Notes: generated by a model from the letters alone, not told the origin. Positions 41,445-50,407 are shown, counted from the stretch's first letter. The stretch is DNA of 64,000 bases from JAFLCM01 sp046154665 (GCA_046154665.1 JBJXFG010000042.1:1-64000), one strand, 5' to 3'. Program-made: numbers and translations.

Positions 41445-44066
41445 ATGACTCGGATAGATATGCCTCGGCGTTCGGCCAGGCTTGGCATCGCGGCGTCGGT
41501 CGGCGTGGTGCTCGGCGCGGCGATCTCGCCGGTGTCCGCCCAATCCGCGTTCAACTCCGCCGCCGCTGATGAAGTGTTCTATCACTTCATGCCGATTTCG
41601 TGGCGTGACTCGAACAACGACGCCAATCGCTTCGGCGACTTCGGCGGGATGACCGCGTCGCTCGACTATCTCGCGAACCTCGGCGTCACCGCGGTGTGGA
41701 TGAACCCGATCTTTCCGTCCGCCGCGTACCACGGGTATCAGCACGGGGCCGGCGATCAGGTCGACGCCGACTTCGGCACGCAGCAGCAGTTTCTTGACTT
41801 CGTCAGCGCCGCTCGTGCGCGGGGGATCAAGGTGTATCTCGACTTCGTGGTCTACGGCGTGAGCCACAACTCGACGTGGTACCAGAGCGCTTTCGGCAAC
41901 CCCGCCAGCCCGTTCGATACCTGGCTCGCGTTCACCAACGGCGGCAACACGCAGTATCTCGGCTCGTTCTACAACTCGTGGAACGGCGCGGGCGTGGGGC
42001 ACATCCACTGGGATTTGCGCACCGCGGCGGTGCGTAACCTCGTCACGCAGTGGGGGCGCAAGTGGCTTGATCCGAACAACGACGGCGTCGCCGACGACGG
42101 CATCGCGGGGTACCGGTTCGATCACTGCTGGGTGCAGTACGGCAGCGGGCCGGACGGGTGGGGCTACAACCTCGATGATTTCTGGACGCCGTTCTTCGCG
42201 TCGCTCAAGCAGCTCAAGCCCGATGTGTTCAACTTCGGCGAGCAGGCCGACTGGGGCACGCGCGGGACGGAGTTTCTCTCGCAGTTCGACGCGATGTTCA
42301 CCATCCCGTTCCAGTTCGCGGCGCGGAACAGCCTTGCCAACGCCAACAACGCGTCGCTCATCTCCGAGATGGACGGCCTCGCCGCCGCCGCACGCACTCT
42401 AACGCGCGGCACCTACCTCGGCGTCATCGGCACGCACGACGTCGACCGACTCTCGAGCGTCATCGGCGGTGACACGAGTATCAACAAGAACAAGGCCGCC
42501 GCGGCGGTGCTGATGCTGCAGCCGTTCCCGCCGGTGATCTACTACGGCGACGAGCTGGGGATGAAGGGCGTGAAAGGGAACTACGGGAGCGACGCGAACG
42601 ACATCCCGATGCGCGAGCCGATGAAGTGGAACGCCGTGGCGGGCGCGCCGATGAGCAACTACTGGGCCCTCAACAGCCAGGCGTTCACCAACCGCTTTGC
42701 GCGCGACAACGACGGGCGCAGCGTGCAGGAGCAGACCGGCGTCTCGACGAGCGTGCTCGAGACCAACCGCGCGCTCATCACCTTGCGAAAGAACAACGTG
42801 GCGCTGCGCCGCGGCGACTACACGACCATCCCCTCGTCCAGCACCCGCGTGTGGTCGTTCCTGCGCCGCTACGCGCCGCCCCCCGGAAGCGGCGTCGCGC
42901 CGAACCAGACGCTCATGTGCCTCGTCAACATGCATTCTTCGAGCGTGACGACGAACCTCAACCTCAGCGCGTTTGCACCGCCCCCGGGGACGGCTACGCC
43001 GGTGACCGACATCGTCTCGGGCGCGAGCCTCGCATCGGTGAGCGTTTCCAACGCGGGCGCGTACAGCGTGACCATCCCTGCGTTCGGCTACCGCGTGCTG
43101 TCGGCGAGTTTGGTTCCCCCGCCGCCGCCGGTGAGTCTGGTCGACGGCGCGAACATCCCGGCGGACTTTGCGAGCAGCAGCCTGCAACTGGCGCAGAACG
43201 CGCCGGCGAGCTTCGGTGACGGCGTCGAGATCAACCGGCTGATGGTGCGGCACGAGAACGGCGGGCTGTTCATCGGGATGCCGGGGAATCTCGCGCCGGG
43301 ACTGGGCAACCTGGTGCTGCTGCTGGACGCCGCGCCGGGTGGCCCCACCACGCTGTTCACGGGCGATCAGAACCCGCCCCCGGCGGGGCTGGCGGAGTTG
43401 ACGGGCATGCGCTTCGACGCGGGTTTCACGCCGGACCAGATGTTCTTCGTCAACTCGGTGGGCTCGACTTTCTATGTCGACCAACTCGAGCTGTTCGACA
43501 ACGCCTCTCTGAAGACGTACCGCGGGTCCGGCACGGTGGGCTCGGGCGCGGGCTTCCTCGCGGGCGGGACGAACCCCCTCGGCGTGCAGGTGGCGTTCAA
43601 CAACAGCAACACCGGCGGCGTGACGGGAACCTCCGCCGCTCACGCGCTCGACGCCACGACCGGGTTCGAGTTCTTCGTGCCGTACGGCGCGCTCGGGCTG
43701 ACCGCGCCGGTGTGTGCCGAGATCCGTGCGAGCGCGTTCATCTCCAACGGCGGCGGGACGGTCTCGACGCAGCACCTGCCGGGGATCGGTGCGTTGACAC
43801 AGCCGGGTGTCGCACCGGCTTGGGACTCGCAAACCTATCCCGGCTTCCAGTTCGGCGTGGTGCGCGTGCCGGCGTCCTGCGGCGTGCTGTGCGCGGGCGA
43901 CGTCAACGGCGACGGCGCGGTGAACACGGCGGACTTGACGGCGTTCTTGGGCCTGTTCGGCACCTTCACGCCGCCGAACAGCGTGCTGGATGCCAACGCC
44001 GACGGTCTGGTGAACACGGCGGATTTGACGGCGTTTCTCGGGCGGTTTGGGGGTGGGTGTTTGTAG
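41445..44066 (+). CDS. Secreted GH13 alpha-amylase family protein with dockerin-like C-terminus
   Basis: 873 residues. AGGAGGA lies upstream of the ATG and a signal peptide ends near VSAQS. The GH13 barrel spans about residues 30-500: nucleophile Asp226 in GYRFDHCW, acid/base Glu266 in NFGEQADWG, and Asp332 in GTHDVDRL. The region-I motif reads LDFVVYGVSHNS, a variant of the usual D-V-NH. An Ig-like domain (to about 560) and a DOMON- or CBM9-like beta domain (about 570-800) follow. Two dockerin-like loops (GDVNGDGAVNTADL and DANADGLVNTADL) end in FGGGCL. It should cleave alpha-glucans outside the cell. Confidence 0.92.
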   Translation: MTRIDMPRRSARLGIAASVGVVLGAAISPVSAQSAFNSAAADEVFYHFMPISWRDSNNDANRFGDFGGMTASLDYLANLGVTAVWMNPIFPSAAYHGYQHGAGDQVDADFGTQQQFLDFVSAARARGIKVYLDFVVYGVSHNSTWYQSAFGNPASPFDTWLAFTNGGNTQYLGSFYNSWNGAGVGHIHWDLRTAAVRNLVTQWGRKWLDPNNDGVADDGIAGYRFDHCWVQYGSGPDGWGYNLDDFWTPFFASLKQLKPDVFNFGEQADWGTRGTEFLSQFDAMFTIPFQFAARNSLANANNASLISEMDGLAAAARTLTRGTYLGVIGTHDVDRLSSVIGGDTSINKNKAAAAVLMLQPFPPVIYYGDELGMKGVKGNYGSDANDIPMREPMKWNAVAGAPMSNYWALNSQAFTNRFARDNDGRSVQEQTGVSTSVLETNRALITLRKNNVALRRGDYTTIPSSSTRVWSFLRRYAPPPGSGVAPNQTLMCLVNMHSSSVTTNLNLSAFAPPPGTATPVTDIVSGASLASVSVSNAGAYSVTIPAFGYRVLSASLVPPPPPVSLVDGANIPADFASSSLQLAQNAPASFGDGVEINRLMVRHENGGLFIGMPGNLAPGLGNLVLLLDAAPGGPTTLFTGDQNPPPAGLAELTGMRFDAGFTPDQMFFVNSVGSTFYVDQLELFDNASLKTYRGSGTVGSGAGFLAGGTNPLGVQVAFNNSNTGGVTGTSAAHALDATTGFEFFVPYGALGLTAPVCAEIRASAFISNGGGTVSTQHLPGIGALTQPGVAPAWDSQTYPGFQFGVVRVPASCGVLCAGDVNGDGAVNTADLTAFLGLFGTFTPPNSVLDANADGLVNTADLTAFLGRFGGGCL

Positions 44067-44178
44067 TGCCCATTCCGGAGTCGGTTCATCGCCGAGATGT
44101 GGAGATCGCGAACGAAAGCTACGGCCGACAGCCCGATGGGCCATCAACCGTCGTCCGTGCGCCGCGTAGACTGCCCGC

Positions 44179-45996
44179 GTGACTCTTCTTTGTGTGCCCA
44201 TCATGGTGGACGACGTGGACGCCGCGCTGCGCGATGCCGGGGAGGCGCGCCGGGCCGGGGCCGACCTCGTCGAGTTCCGCGTGGATCATCTGTTCAACCC
44301 GGGGGGCGGAGGGGACGGTGGCGGCGGGGGGGACGGGGAATCTCTTTCCGAAGCCGACGCGGGTGACGACGCGGGGGCGCCGGGAGACTTCGATGAGTTC
44401 GGCGCGGCGCAGTGCAAGCGGCTGTGCGCCGAGTCTCCTCTGCCGTGCATCGTCACGTGTCGATCGGCGAGCGAGAGTGGTGGGGGGGCGGGGCAGGCCG
44501 GCGGATACGACGGTGACGAGGCGTCGCGCGTCGCGCTCTATGAGCACCTGGGTACGCTCCCGCCTTCGCGATTTCCGCCGCGGTATCTCGACTTTGAGCT
44601 CGCGGCGTATTCCCGTTCGGCGAACCTGCGGCAGAAGGTGAACCTCGCCGTGGATTTCCCCGCGCGGTCGCGCGAGCTCGCGCCGGGGCTGATCCTGTCG
44701 GCCCATGATTTCAACGGACGGCCCGCGAACCTCAGCCGGATCATCGCGGCGATGGACGCCGAGCCCGCCGCCAGCGTGAATAAGGTCGCGTTCCGGGCGC
44801 GTTCGCTGCGCGACAACCTCGAGATCTTCGAGATTCTGCGCGGGGCGCGCCGCCCGACCATCGCGCTGGGCATGGGCGAGTTCGGGCTGATGTCGCGCGT
44901 GCTGGCACCGAAGTTCGGCGGGTTCCTCACGTTCGCGGCGCTGCGCGATGCCGCCGTCACCGCGCCGGGGCAGCCGACGCTTGACGAACTGCTGAACCGC
45001 TACCGCTTCCGATCGATCAACGCAGGCACGAAGGTCTACGGCGTGATCGGCTGGCCGGTGGGGCACTCGCTTTCGCCGCGGGTTCATAACGCGGGGTTTG
45101 CGGGCGCGGGTCACGACGGCGTGTATCTGCCGATGCCCGTGCCGGCGGAGTGGGAGCACTTCAAGGCGACGCTGGGGGCGTTCCTGGATGACGCGAATCT
45201 GGATTTCGCGGGCGCGAGCGTCACGCTGCCGCACAAGGAGCATCTGGTGCGCTTGGCGCGCGAGGACCGGTCACGCCAATGGACGATCGACGCGACGTCG
45301 TCGCGGTGCGGGGCGGCGAACACGCTGGTGGTTCACGCCGACGGTTCGTGCGAGGTGATGAACACCGATGCCGCGGCGGCGGTGGGATCGCTCGAAGGTC
45401 TGATCGGACCGGTGAAGGGCCGGCGCGTGGCGGTGCTCGGCGCGGGCGGCGTGGCGCGAGCGGTGGCGTGCGGCTTGATCGACGCCGGCGCCACCGTGGT
45501 GGTCTACAACCGCACGCGGGATCGGGCCGAGCGGCTGGTGGTGGAACTGGCGGGTGGCGGCGAAGCTTCGGGCAAGATCGTCGTGGGGCCGTGGGAGAAG
45601 CTGGCGGCGGCGTGCTGCGAGGCGTTCGTGAACTGCACGCCGGTAGGCATGACGGGCGGGCCTGACCCCGAGGGGATGGCGATTCCGGTGGAGGGCGAGT
45701 TGGCGGTTCGGTGTTCGGGATCGGACGGACCGGCCTTCATGGATACGGTGTATTCACCGATGGACACGCCGATGATTCGGTTCGCACGGGACCGCGGCCT
45801 TCGATTCGTCGGCGGGGCCGACATGTTCGTCCGTCAGGCGGTGCTGCAGTTGCAGGCGTGGCTGGGGTCGGCGGGCCGCGGCTTGGCCGCCGACCGGGCT
45901 GATTCCAGCCCGAATCGGGGAACCGCCCGGGGGCTTGATGCGCACGATCTTTACAAGAGCATCGTGAACGAAGCTCTTGCGACGCCCGGCCCGTAG
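44179..45996 (+). CDS. aroDE: Fused type I 3-dehydroquinate dehydratase / shikimate dehydrogenase
   Basis: 605 residues joining two consecutive steps of the shikimate pathway. The N-terminal AroD half carries EFRVDH, His176 in SAHDF and the Schiff-base Lys202 in NKVAF. The AroE half starts near 285 with YGVIGWPVGHSLSPRVHN, has VTLPHKEH with the catalytic Lys, the nucleotide-binding GAGGVARAV near 426 and NCTPVGM. An unusual Gly/Asp-rich insert lies near residues 41-70 in AroD. The fusion is known from plants, chlamydiae and some planctomycetes. The GTG start lacks a strong binding site. Confidence 0.93.
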   Translation: MTLLCVPIMVDDVDAALRDAGEARRAGADLVEFRVDHLFNPGGGGDGGGGGDGESLSEADAGDDAGAPGDFDEFGAAQCKRLCAESPLPCIVTCRSASESGGGAGQAGGYDGDEASRVALYEHLGTLPPSRFPPRYLDFELAAYSRSANLRQKVNLAVDFPARSRELAPGLILSAHDFNGRPANLSRIIAAMDAEPAASVNKVAFRARSLRDNLEIFEILRGARRPTIALGMGEFGLMSRVLAPKFGGFLTFAALRDAAVTAPGQPTLDELLNRYRFRSINAGTKVYGVIGWPVGHSLSPRVHNAGFAGAGHDGVYLPMPVPAEWEHFKATLGAFLDDANLDFAGASVTLPHKEHLVRLAREDRSRQWTIDATSSRCGAANTLVVHADGSCEVMNTDAAAAVGSLEGLIGPVKGRRVAVLGAGGVARAVACGLIDAGATVVVYNRTRDRAERLVVELAGGGEASGKIVVGPWEKLAAACCEAFVNCTPVGMTGGPDPEGMAIPVEGELAVRCSGSDGPAFMDTVYSPMDTPMIRFARDRGLRFVGGADMFVRQAVLQLQAWLGSAGRGLAADRADSSPNRGTARGLDAHDLYKSIVNEALATPGP

Positions 45997-46014
45997 CCGC
46001 TAGGATTCCCTGCC

Positions 46015-46365
46015 ATGTTTCGGGACCCCGTGCTCTACCCGAAGGCCTATTGGGGATACATCACGCTCGCCGTGATGGATGTGCTTCTCACCGCGCTGAT
46101 TCTGAGGCTAGGCGGGATCGAAGTGAACTGGATCGCGGCGTGGGTGATCGAGAAGGCCCGCGCCATCGAGGCGACGGGCTACACGGGGATGACGCTGTTC
46201 AAGTTCGCGACGGTGTTCTTCGTGCTCTTCGCGTGCGAGGTGGTGGGACGCCGTCACGCCAAGGCGGGAACGCGGCTGAGCCGTGCGGCGGTGCTGATCA
46301 GCGTGATCCCGGTGGCGGTGGCGGTGCTGCAGCTGCTGGATGCGCGGGCGCTGGCGGGGATGTAG
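46015..46365 (+). CDS. Small membrane protein of unknown function
   Basis: 116 residues with three hydrophobic helices, about 14-33, 58-77 and 93-112. The arrangement, with VMDVLLTALILRLGG in the first helix, recalls short DUF5658-type proteins, but this is only a resemblance. It starts 18 bases after the aroDE stop and may be cotranscribed. Confidence 0.7.
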   Translation: MFRDPVLYPKAYWGYITLAVMDVLLTALILRLGGIEVNWIAAWVIEKARAIEATGYTGMTLFKFATVFFVLFACEVVGRRHAKAGTRLSRAAVLISVIPVAVAVLQLLDARALAGM

Positions 46366-46926
46366 GGGCGACGTTGGGCGTTTCTCGTGCGCGAGTCGTG
46401 GGCTCTGTGTGCGTTTTGGGTGCTGCCTTCCTAAGAGCGGCACTTGCGGACTGTGTCTTCCGGGGGCTTGCTCGAGGAACTGCTGCCCCTAGTCAAGATC
46501 GATGTGACCACTCGGCGGTGAACCGCCGCCTGTCACGCGTTGAGTGTCGGACGAACCGCGGGATGCGACACCACCCGGGTCCGGAGATCAAGAGGGTTCG
46601 TTTGGGTTCTTGCGCACCGCTCGACCGTTCCACGGGAGGCGTCTACCTGCTCGCAGCAGTTCAGGCGCTGCGCGTCTTGTATCTCTCGTCTTTCTCCGTC
46701 CACTGACTCCGGTGCGTCGGCCTGGCGAGCGGGGCCGATCTCAATAGAGGCTTCTCCAGCTGGTGGCTCGAGTGCCGGTGGAGAGAACCTGAAAGCGGGT
46801 TTGCCCTGACGGGACAACCCTCGCGTGTCCAGAACACGGATGCAGTGGACGCATCCCCATGGCATGCTGCAAGCATTTCGAAAGCAGGCGCAGGTCGATG
46901 CAGATTCTGCGATGTTTGGACGGCTC
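46366..46926. other. Intergenic region without visible gene
   Basis: About 560 bases with open frames on both strands, none with a plausible start or recognisable protein pattern. A CGGCGGT-GA-ACCGCCG palindrome lies near 46513-46528. It separates a plus-strand gene from the 3' end of sixA. Confidence 0.5.
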
Positions 46927-47448
46927 CTACGAATCCTCGCGGCAAAGACGGATGTGCGTTACGAACTTCGCCGCGTGGCGGCGGAGGGGTATCGCGACGT
47001 CCACCACCACTGCGCAGCCGGTCTTGAGCTCGCCAGTGAATCCCTGTTCACCGGTGTTTCCCGCGAGAAGTTCGTGGCAGAGGGCCTCGAAGTGCGGGTT
47101 GTGCCCGACGACGACGAGGGATGCAGGGGTGTGTTCGAGGTGGGCTTCTTCAACGGCTTCGATCACGTCGCGGACGCCGCGGTCCGTGGCGAGACGGTCG
47201 TCGAATCGCAGCGTGAGCGCGGGGGACCAGCCTCGGCCCGCGGCAATGGTCTGCGCGGTCTCGTGCGCCCGTACGATTGGGCTGCTGAGAAGGACGACGG
47301 GCGGGCGAAGCACGCCGGGCAGTTCGGTGGCCAGGTGGGCCGCTTGGAGGTGGCCTTTGCGAAGCAAAGGGCGGTCGTCGTCCGAGCCCGTGGGCGAGTT
47401 CGGGTCGGCCTTGCCGTGTCGCACGATCGCTAGCCGCAGGCGCGTCAT
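46927..47448 (-). CDS. sixA: Phosphohistidine phosphatase SixA
   Basis: 173 residues of the histidine phosphatase superfamily. The RHG motif is IVRHGKA with His11 as the likely phospho-acceptor; SPIVRAHETAQTI and the second catalytic His in VVVGHNPH are in the SixA order. SixA removes phosphate from histidines of phosphotransfer proteins. The ATG at MTRLRLAIVRHG was chosen as the family start. No two-component gene is adjacent. Confidence 0.9.
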   Translation of the reverse strand: MTRLRLAIVRHGKADPNSPTGSDDDRPLLRKGHLQAAHLATELPGVLRPPVVLLSSPIVRAHETAQTIAAGRGWSPALTLRFDDRLATDRGVRDVIEAVEEAHLEHTPASLVVVGHNPHFEALCHELLAGNTGEQGFTGELKTGCAVVVDVAIPLRRHAAKFVTHIRLCREDS

Positions 47449-47751
47449 GCGACACCTTAGGCCGTGACCCGGTTGCATATGCTGCGTTTGCTTACCGAGA
47501 GTTTCCGAGACATTTTCACCGCGGAGATCGCGAACATCGCCGAGAGAGACGGACGAGAGAGAGACAGCGGGATCGCCCGAGCGGGGTTTTCGTTTCGGCG
47601 TTCGGCGAACTGAACGGCTCTCTCACTTCGTGCCTGAGTGCCTGCGTGCCTCCGTGCCTCTCTCCCATCCTCCGCTTTCTTCCGCGATCTCCGCGCACTC
47701 CGCGGTGAAACTGACTTTCGAATCATCGACCGCTTGCCGGAAACCACGCCC

Positions 47752-48129
47752 ATGAAACCTACTTCGACCACCCCCGCCATCAAGGTCGTCATGATGCCGC
47801 AGGACACCAACCCCCAGGGGACGGTGTTCGGCGGCGTGATCCTCTCGCTCATCGACCAGGCGGCGTGGATCGAAGCTCTGCGCCAGGCGCCGCTGAGATA
47901 TGTCACCGTGGCATTCGAGAAGATCGAGTTCCACCGGCCCGTCGAGGTGGGTGATGTGACCAGCCTGTGGGCCGACACGATGCGCATCGGCCGAACCAGC
48001 ATCCGCGTCCGCGTGCTGGTCAAGGCGTATCGACCCAGGCTGAACACGGAGATCGACGTGACCAGCGGCGAGGTGGTGATGGTGGCGGTGGGGGAGGACG
48101 GTTCGCCGATGCAGATCGTCGGAAGCTGA
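47752..48129 (+). CDS. Acyl-CoA thioesterase, YciA-like hotdog fold
   Basis: 125 residues, usual for the family. MPQDTNPQGTVFGGVILSLIDQAAWI is the conserved start of the hotdog helix with the catalytic Asp35; VTVAFEKIEFHRPVEVGD forms the next strands. These enzymes hydrolyse acyl-CoA in the cytoplasm; chain preference cannot be read. The upstream 250 bases hold GCGGAGATCGCG and TGCCTCCGTGCC low-complexity words, so the ATG at MKPTST was preferred over upstream codons. Confidence 0.88.
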   Translation: MKPTSTTPAIKVVMMPQDTNPQGTVFGGVILSLIDQAAWIEALRQAPLRYVTVAFEKIEFHRPVEVGDVTSLWADTMRIGRTSIRVRVLVKAYRPRLNTEIDVTSGEVVMVAVGEDGSPMQIVGS

Positions 48130-48359
48130 AAAATCCGAAAGTCCGTTTCAACGCGGAGGCCGCGGAGATCGCGGAGGAAGACAGAGGAGAGCGAGCCGGG
48201 GTCCGGGGTTCAGGGTTCGGGATTCAGGCACGCAACGTCTTGAATCACTTCGTGCCTCCGTGCCTCCGTGCCTCCGTGCCTCCGTGCCTTCCTGCCTTTC
48301 TGCCTTTCTCCGCCTTCCTCCGCGACCTCCCGTGCTCCGCGGTGAAAACGTCTTCCCTG

Positions 48360-48815
48360 CTACAACCCGATGTCTTCATTCCAGAGATCGGCGTGGTCGC
48401 GGATGAACGCGTGCATCAGTTCGATGCAGCGCGGGTCGTGCGCCACCGTCAGCGGCACCTCGTGGCGTTCGAAGAGGTCTTCCGCGCCGAGGTAAGTCGT
48501 GTGCTCGCCGATGACCACCGCGCCCACGCGGTGCAGCAGAGCCGTGCCGGTACACATGATGCACGGGCTGAGCGTCGAGGCGAGCACGAGGCCCGACCAA
48601 TCGCGGCGCCGACCGGCGTTGCGCATGCACACCACCTCGGCGTGGGCCGTCGTGTCGCCGGTCTGGACACGCAGGTTGTGCCCGACGGCGAGCACGGTGC
48701 CGTCGGGGAGGCCGAGGGCCGATCCGATGGGGATACCCCCTTCGCGCCGACTTTTGAGGGCCTGCTGGTAGGCCGCCTCGAGCAGCATGCGATGGCCAAG
48801 GGGGAGTGTGGTCAT
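48360..48815 (-). CDS. Cytosine deaminase, yeast Fcy1-like
   Basis: 151 residues of the CMP/dCMP deaminase fold. The zinc site is His58-Ala-Glu60, Cys85 (SPCIMC) and Cys88, with Glu60 as proton shuttle. Length, EGGIPIGSAL near residue 27 and the ending WNEDIGL resemble the small fungal cytosine deaminase rather than bacterial CodA of the amidohydrolase fold. Cytosine is therefore the likely substrate, although guanine deaminase or tRNA adenosine deaminase relatives share the site. The ATG was chosen to fit the family length. Confidence 0.87.
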   Translation of the reverse strand: MTTLPLGHRMLLEAAYQQALKSRREGGIPIGSALGLPDGTVLAVGHNLRVQTGDTTAHAEVVCMRNAGRRRDWSGLVLASTLSPCIMCTGTALLHRVGAVVIGEHTTYLGAEDLFERHEVPLTVAHDPRCIELMHAFIRDHADLWNEDIGL

Positions 48816-49129
48816 CTCGGGATTCTCGCGCGGCTCGAGGTGGTCAGCAACCGTGGGCGGCGGTTGGCGATTCGCGGGTTGGCAGCGGACGTGCCGAGGC
48901 GTGTTTTCGCCGGGTTTCGTGGCGATCGGAGGGCACCGCCGCGGTTGTGTTTGCTCCGAGGCGGTGGTGCCGCTACACTTCCCGACTCGGCCCACCGAGG
49001 CTTCCCGCCGCGGCCCGAGGTGAGCATTTTGTTTGGATCGGGGTGCAGCGCTGCCTTGTGAGCGCGGTCGCCTGAGGCGACAGGTCGGCGGAAGCCGGTC
49101 AGCCCCAAACATCTGACAGAAAACACCAT
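48816..49129. other. Intergenic region upstream of tRNA-Pro
   Basis: About 310 bases without a visible gene. A perfect GTCGCCT-G-AGGCGAC palindrome lies at 49067-49081, some 50 bases before the tRNA. I see no clear promoter. Confidence 0.45.
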
Positions 49130-49204
49130 CGGGGTGTAGCGCAGCTTGGTTAGCGCGTTTGACTGGGGGTCAAAAGGTCGGCGGTTCGAATCCGCCCACC
49201 CCGA
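49130..49204 (+). tRNA. tRNA-Pro(GGG)
   Basis: The cloverleaf is complete: acceptor CGGGGTG pairs with CACCCCG, the D-arm contains AGCTTGGTTAG, the anticodon stem TTTGA/TCAAA encloses CTGGGGG with anticodon GGG at 49165-49167, and the T-arm contains GGTTCGAATCC. The discriminator is A and CCA is not encoded. Anticodon GGG reads CCC and CCU proline codons. Recombinase remains begin right at its 3' end. Confidence 0.97.
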
Positions 49205-49207
49205 CTT

Positions 49208-49700
49208 TTTCGGAGATTAAGCCCTTTGGCGAGCATGTCGAAGGGCTTTCTCATGGTAAATGTAGCGTATTCGCCCTCCAGGGTGCAGTTCAAACACACG
49301 ATTTCGAGGATCCACCGCTTGGTGGCGTAGTCCGCCGAAACCCACGTGTTTGCAGGGTTTGTGACAGTTCAAGCGCTTTGACCGCCAGTTCCCCGGTTTC
49401 GTCGTGGGAGCGGTCCAACTGGCCCTTGAAGAAGACTTCGCCCAGGTACGCCCGTTCGGACAGCATCTCGTGGAGTTTCGACCGCGTGAAGCGCGGTGCT
49501 TCGGGCCAGTAGACCGCTCTTCGGCGAGTAGGCGGTCCCGCAGGGCGTGGAGTGTCAGCGGTTCGTAGGCGTACAGGTAGAACACGCGGCGCACATTCGC
49601 CGCGGCGGCGGGGTGGATTTCCGACACGCAGCGGCCGTCCTTGCGGACGTTGCGGCACCCTCCGATCCCTTCGTGTACTACTGCGGTACAGAACGTGGAT
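49208..49700 (-). pseudogene. Decayed serine site-specific recombinase
   Basis: Pieces of a large serine recombinase occur in order but in different frames: CRNVRKDGRCVSEIHPAAAANVRRVFYLYAYEPLTLHALRD, then PRFTRSKLHEMLSERAYLGEVFFKGQ, then DRSHDETGELAVKALELSQTLQ, then VSADYATKRWILEIVCLNC and FTMRKPFDMLAKGL. KGQ is joined directly to LDRSHDE, so the zinc-ribbon and part of the coiled-coil region is missing. At least two frameshifts separate the pieces, and the N-terminal catalytic domain is not seen. The reading frame heads into the 3' end of tRNA-Pro. It is the remnant of an integrated element. Confidence 0.82.
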
Positions 49701-49765
49701 ACGCCGGCTACGCGCCAGCCGGCACGAAACTCTTGCCCCTCGCTCGGACTGACGCGGCGACGCGC

Positions 49766-50407
49766 TCACCCCGCCATCGGAATCGCTGCGGGCTCTTGCG
49801 GCCGAAACGCTCTCACGTGCTGTCGGGCGCGCATGGTCACCGGGTACTCATTCGGTACGTCTGGAGTGATCGGGCCCAGCAGGATGACCCACGCCAGCAG
49901 CATGAGTCGCTCGATCTCCGAGTCGCTGCGGAAGTCCGATCGAGAGCGACTCATGACACAAAGCCAGTTCGCGTCGAGTGTTTTGGCTGCCCGAGAGGGG
50001 AGCGGAATGGTCAGTACGCTCGCGATGCCGCTGAGCAAGAGCCCGACGCCTTGGTCTACTCCGCCCGCGACGCGCCCGACCGATACGCTCGACGCGCACG
50101 AGGTAAAGACCGCGAAAATGCCACCGCGTCTGATCGGGAGACTTGGCAGTCGGGTCCTGCGGCCGTCGCGATCTACCCAGTGACGCACGACAAACTCATT
50201 TGCGGCTTGGTTGCGGGTATCGATCAGCGTCCACTCGCGAGAGAAACTGTCTGGATCGCAACCTGTGTTCCCTGAGCCTTCCTGAATCGCAGAGTGCAAC
50301 AGCCGGCAAAGCGACGATGTACAATGACTCCGACGCGAGCACGTGATCTCCGCGAGTTTTGCTGCGAACTTGCTGAGCGGCAATCGTTCTCGGAGTAGAG
50401 GAGCCAT
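49766..50407 (-). CDS. Hypothetical protein
   Basis: 213 residues with AGGA seven bases before the ATG. No family is recognised. The sequence is of balanced composition, with a hydrophobic stretch near residues 122-140 (DQGVGLLLSGIASVLTI) and another near 168-182. It lies directly upstream of the recombinase remnant in the same direction and may belong to the same old island. It could also be a non-coding open frame. Confidence 0.45.
   Translation of the reverse strand: MAPLLRERLPLSKFAAKLAEITCSRRSHCTSSLCRLLHSAIQEGSGNTGCDPDSFSREWTLIDTRNQAANEFVVRHWVDRDGRRTRLPSLPIRRGGIFAVFTSCASSVSVGRVAGGVDQGVGLLLSGIASVLTIPLPSRAAKTLDANWLCVMSRSRSDFRSDSEIERLMLLAWVILLGPITPDVPNEYPVTMRARQHVRAFRPQEPAAIPMAG

Noticed and set aside
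42399..44204. 601-residue open frame opposite the amylase
   Set aside because: Arg/His-rich antisense shadow.
46540..46945. Small genes in the 46.4-46.9 kb gap
   Set aside because: Frames on both strands lack ribosome binding sites, family features and typical codon use.
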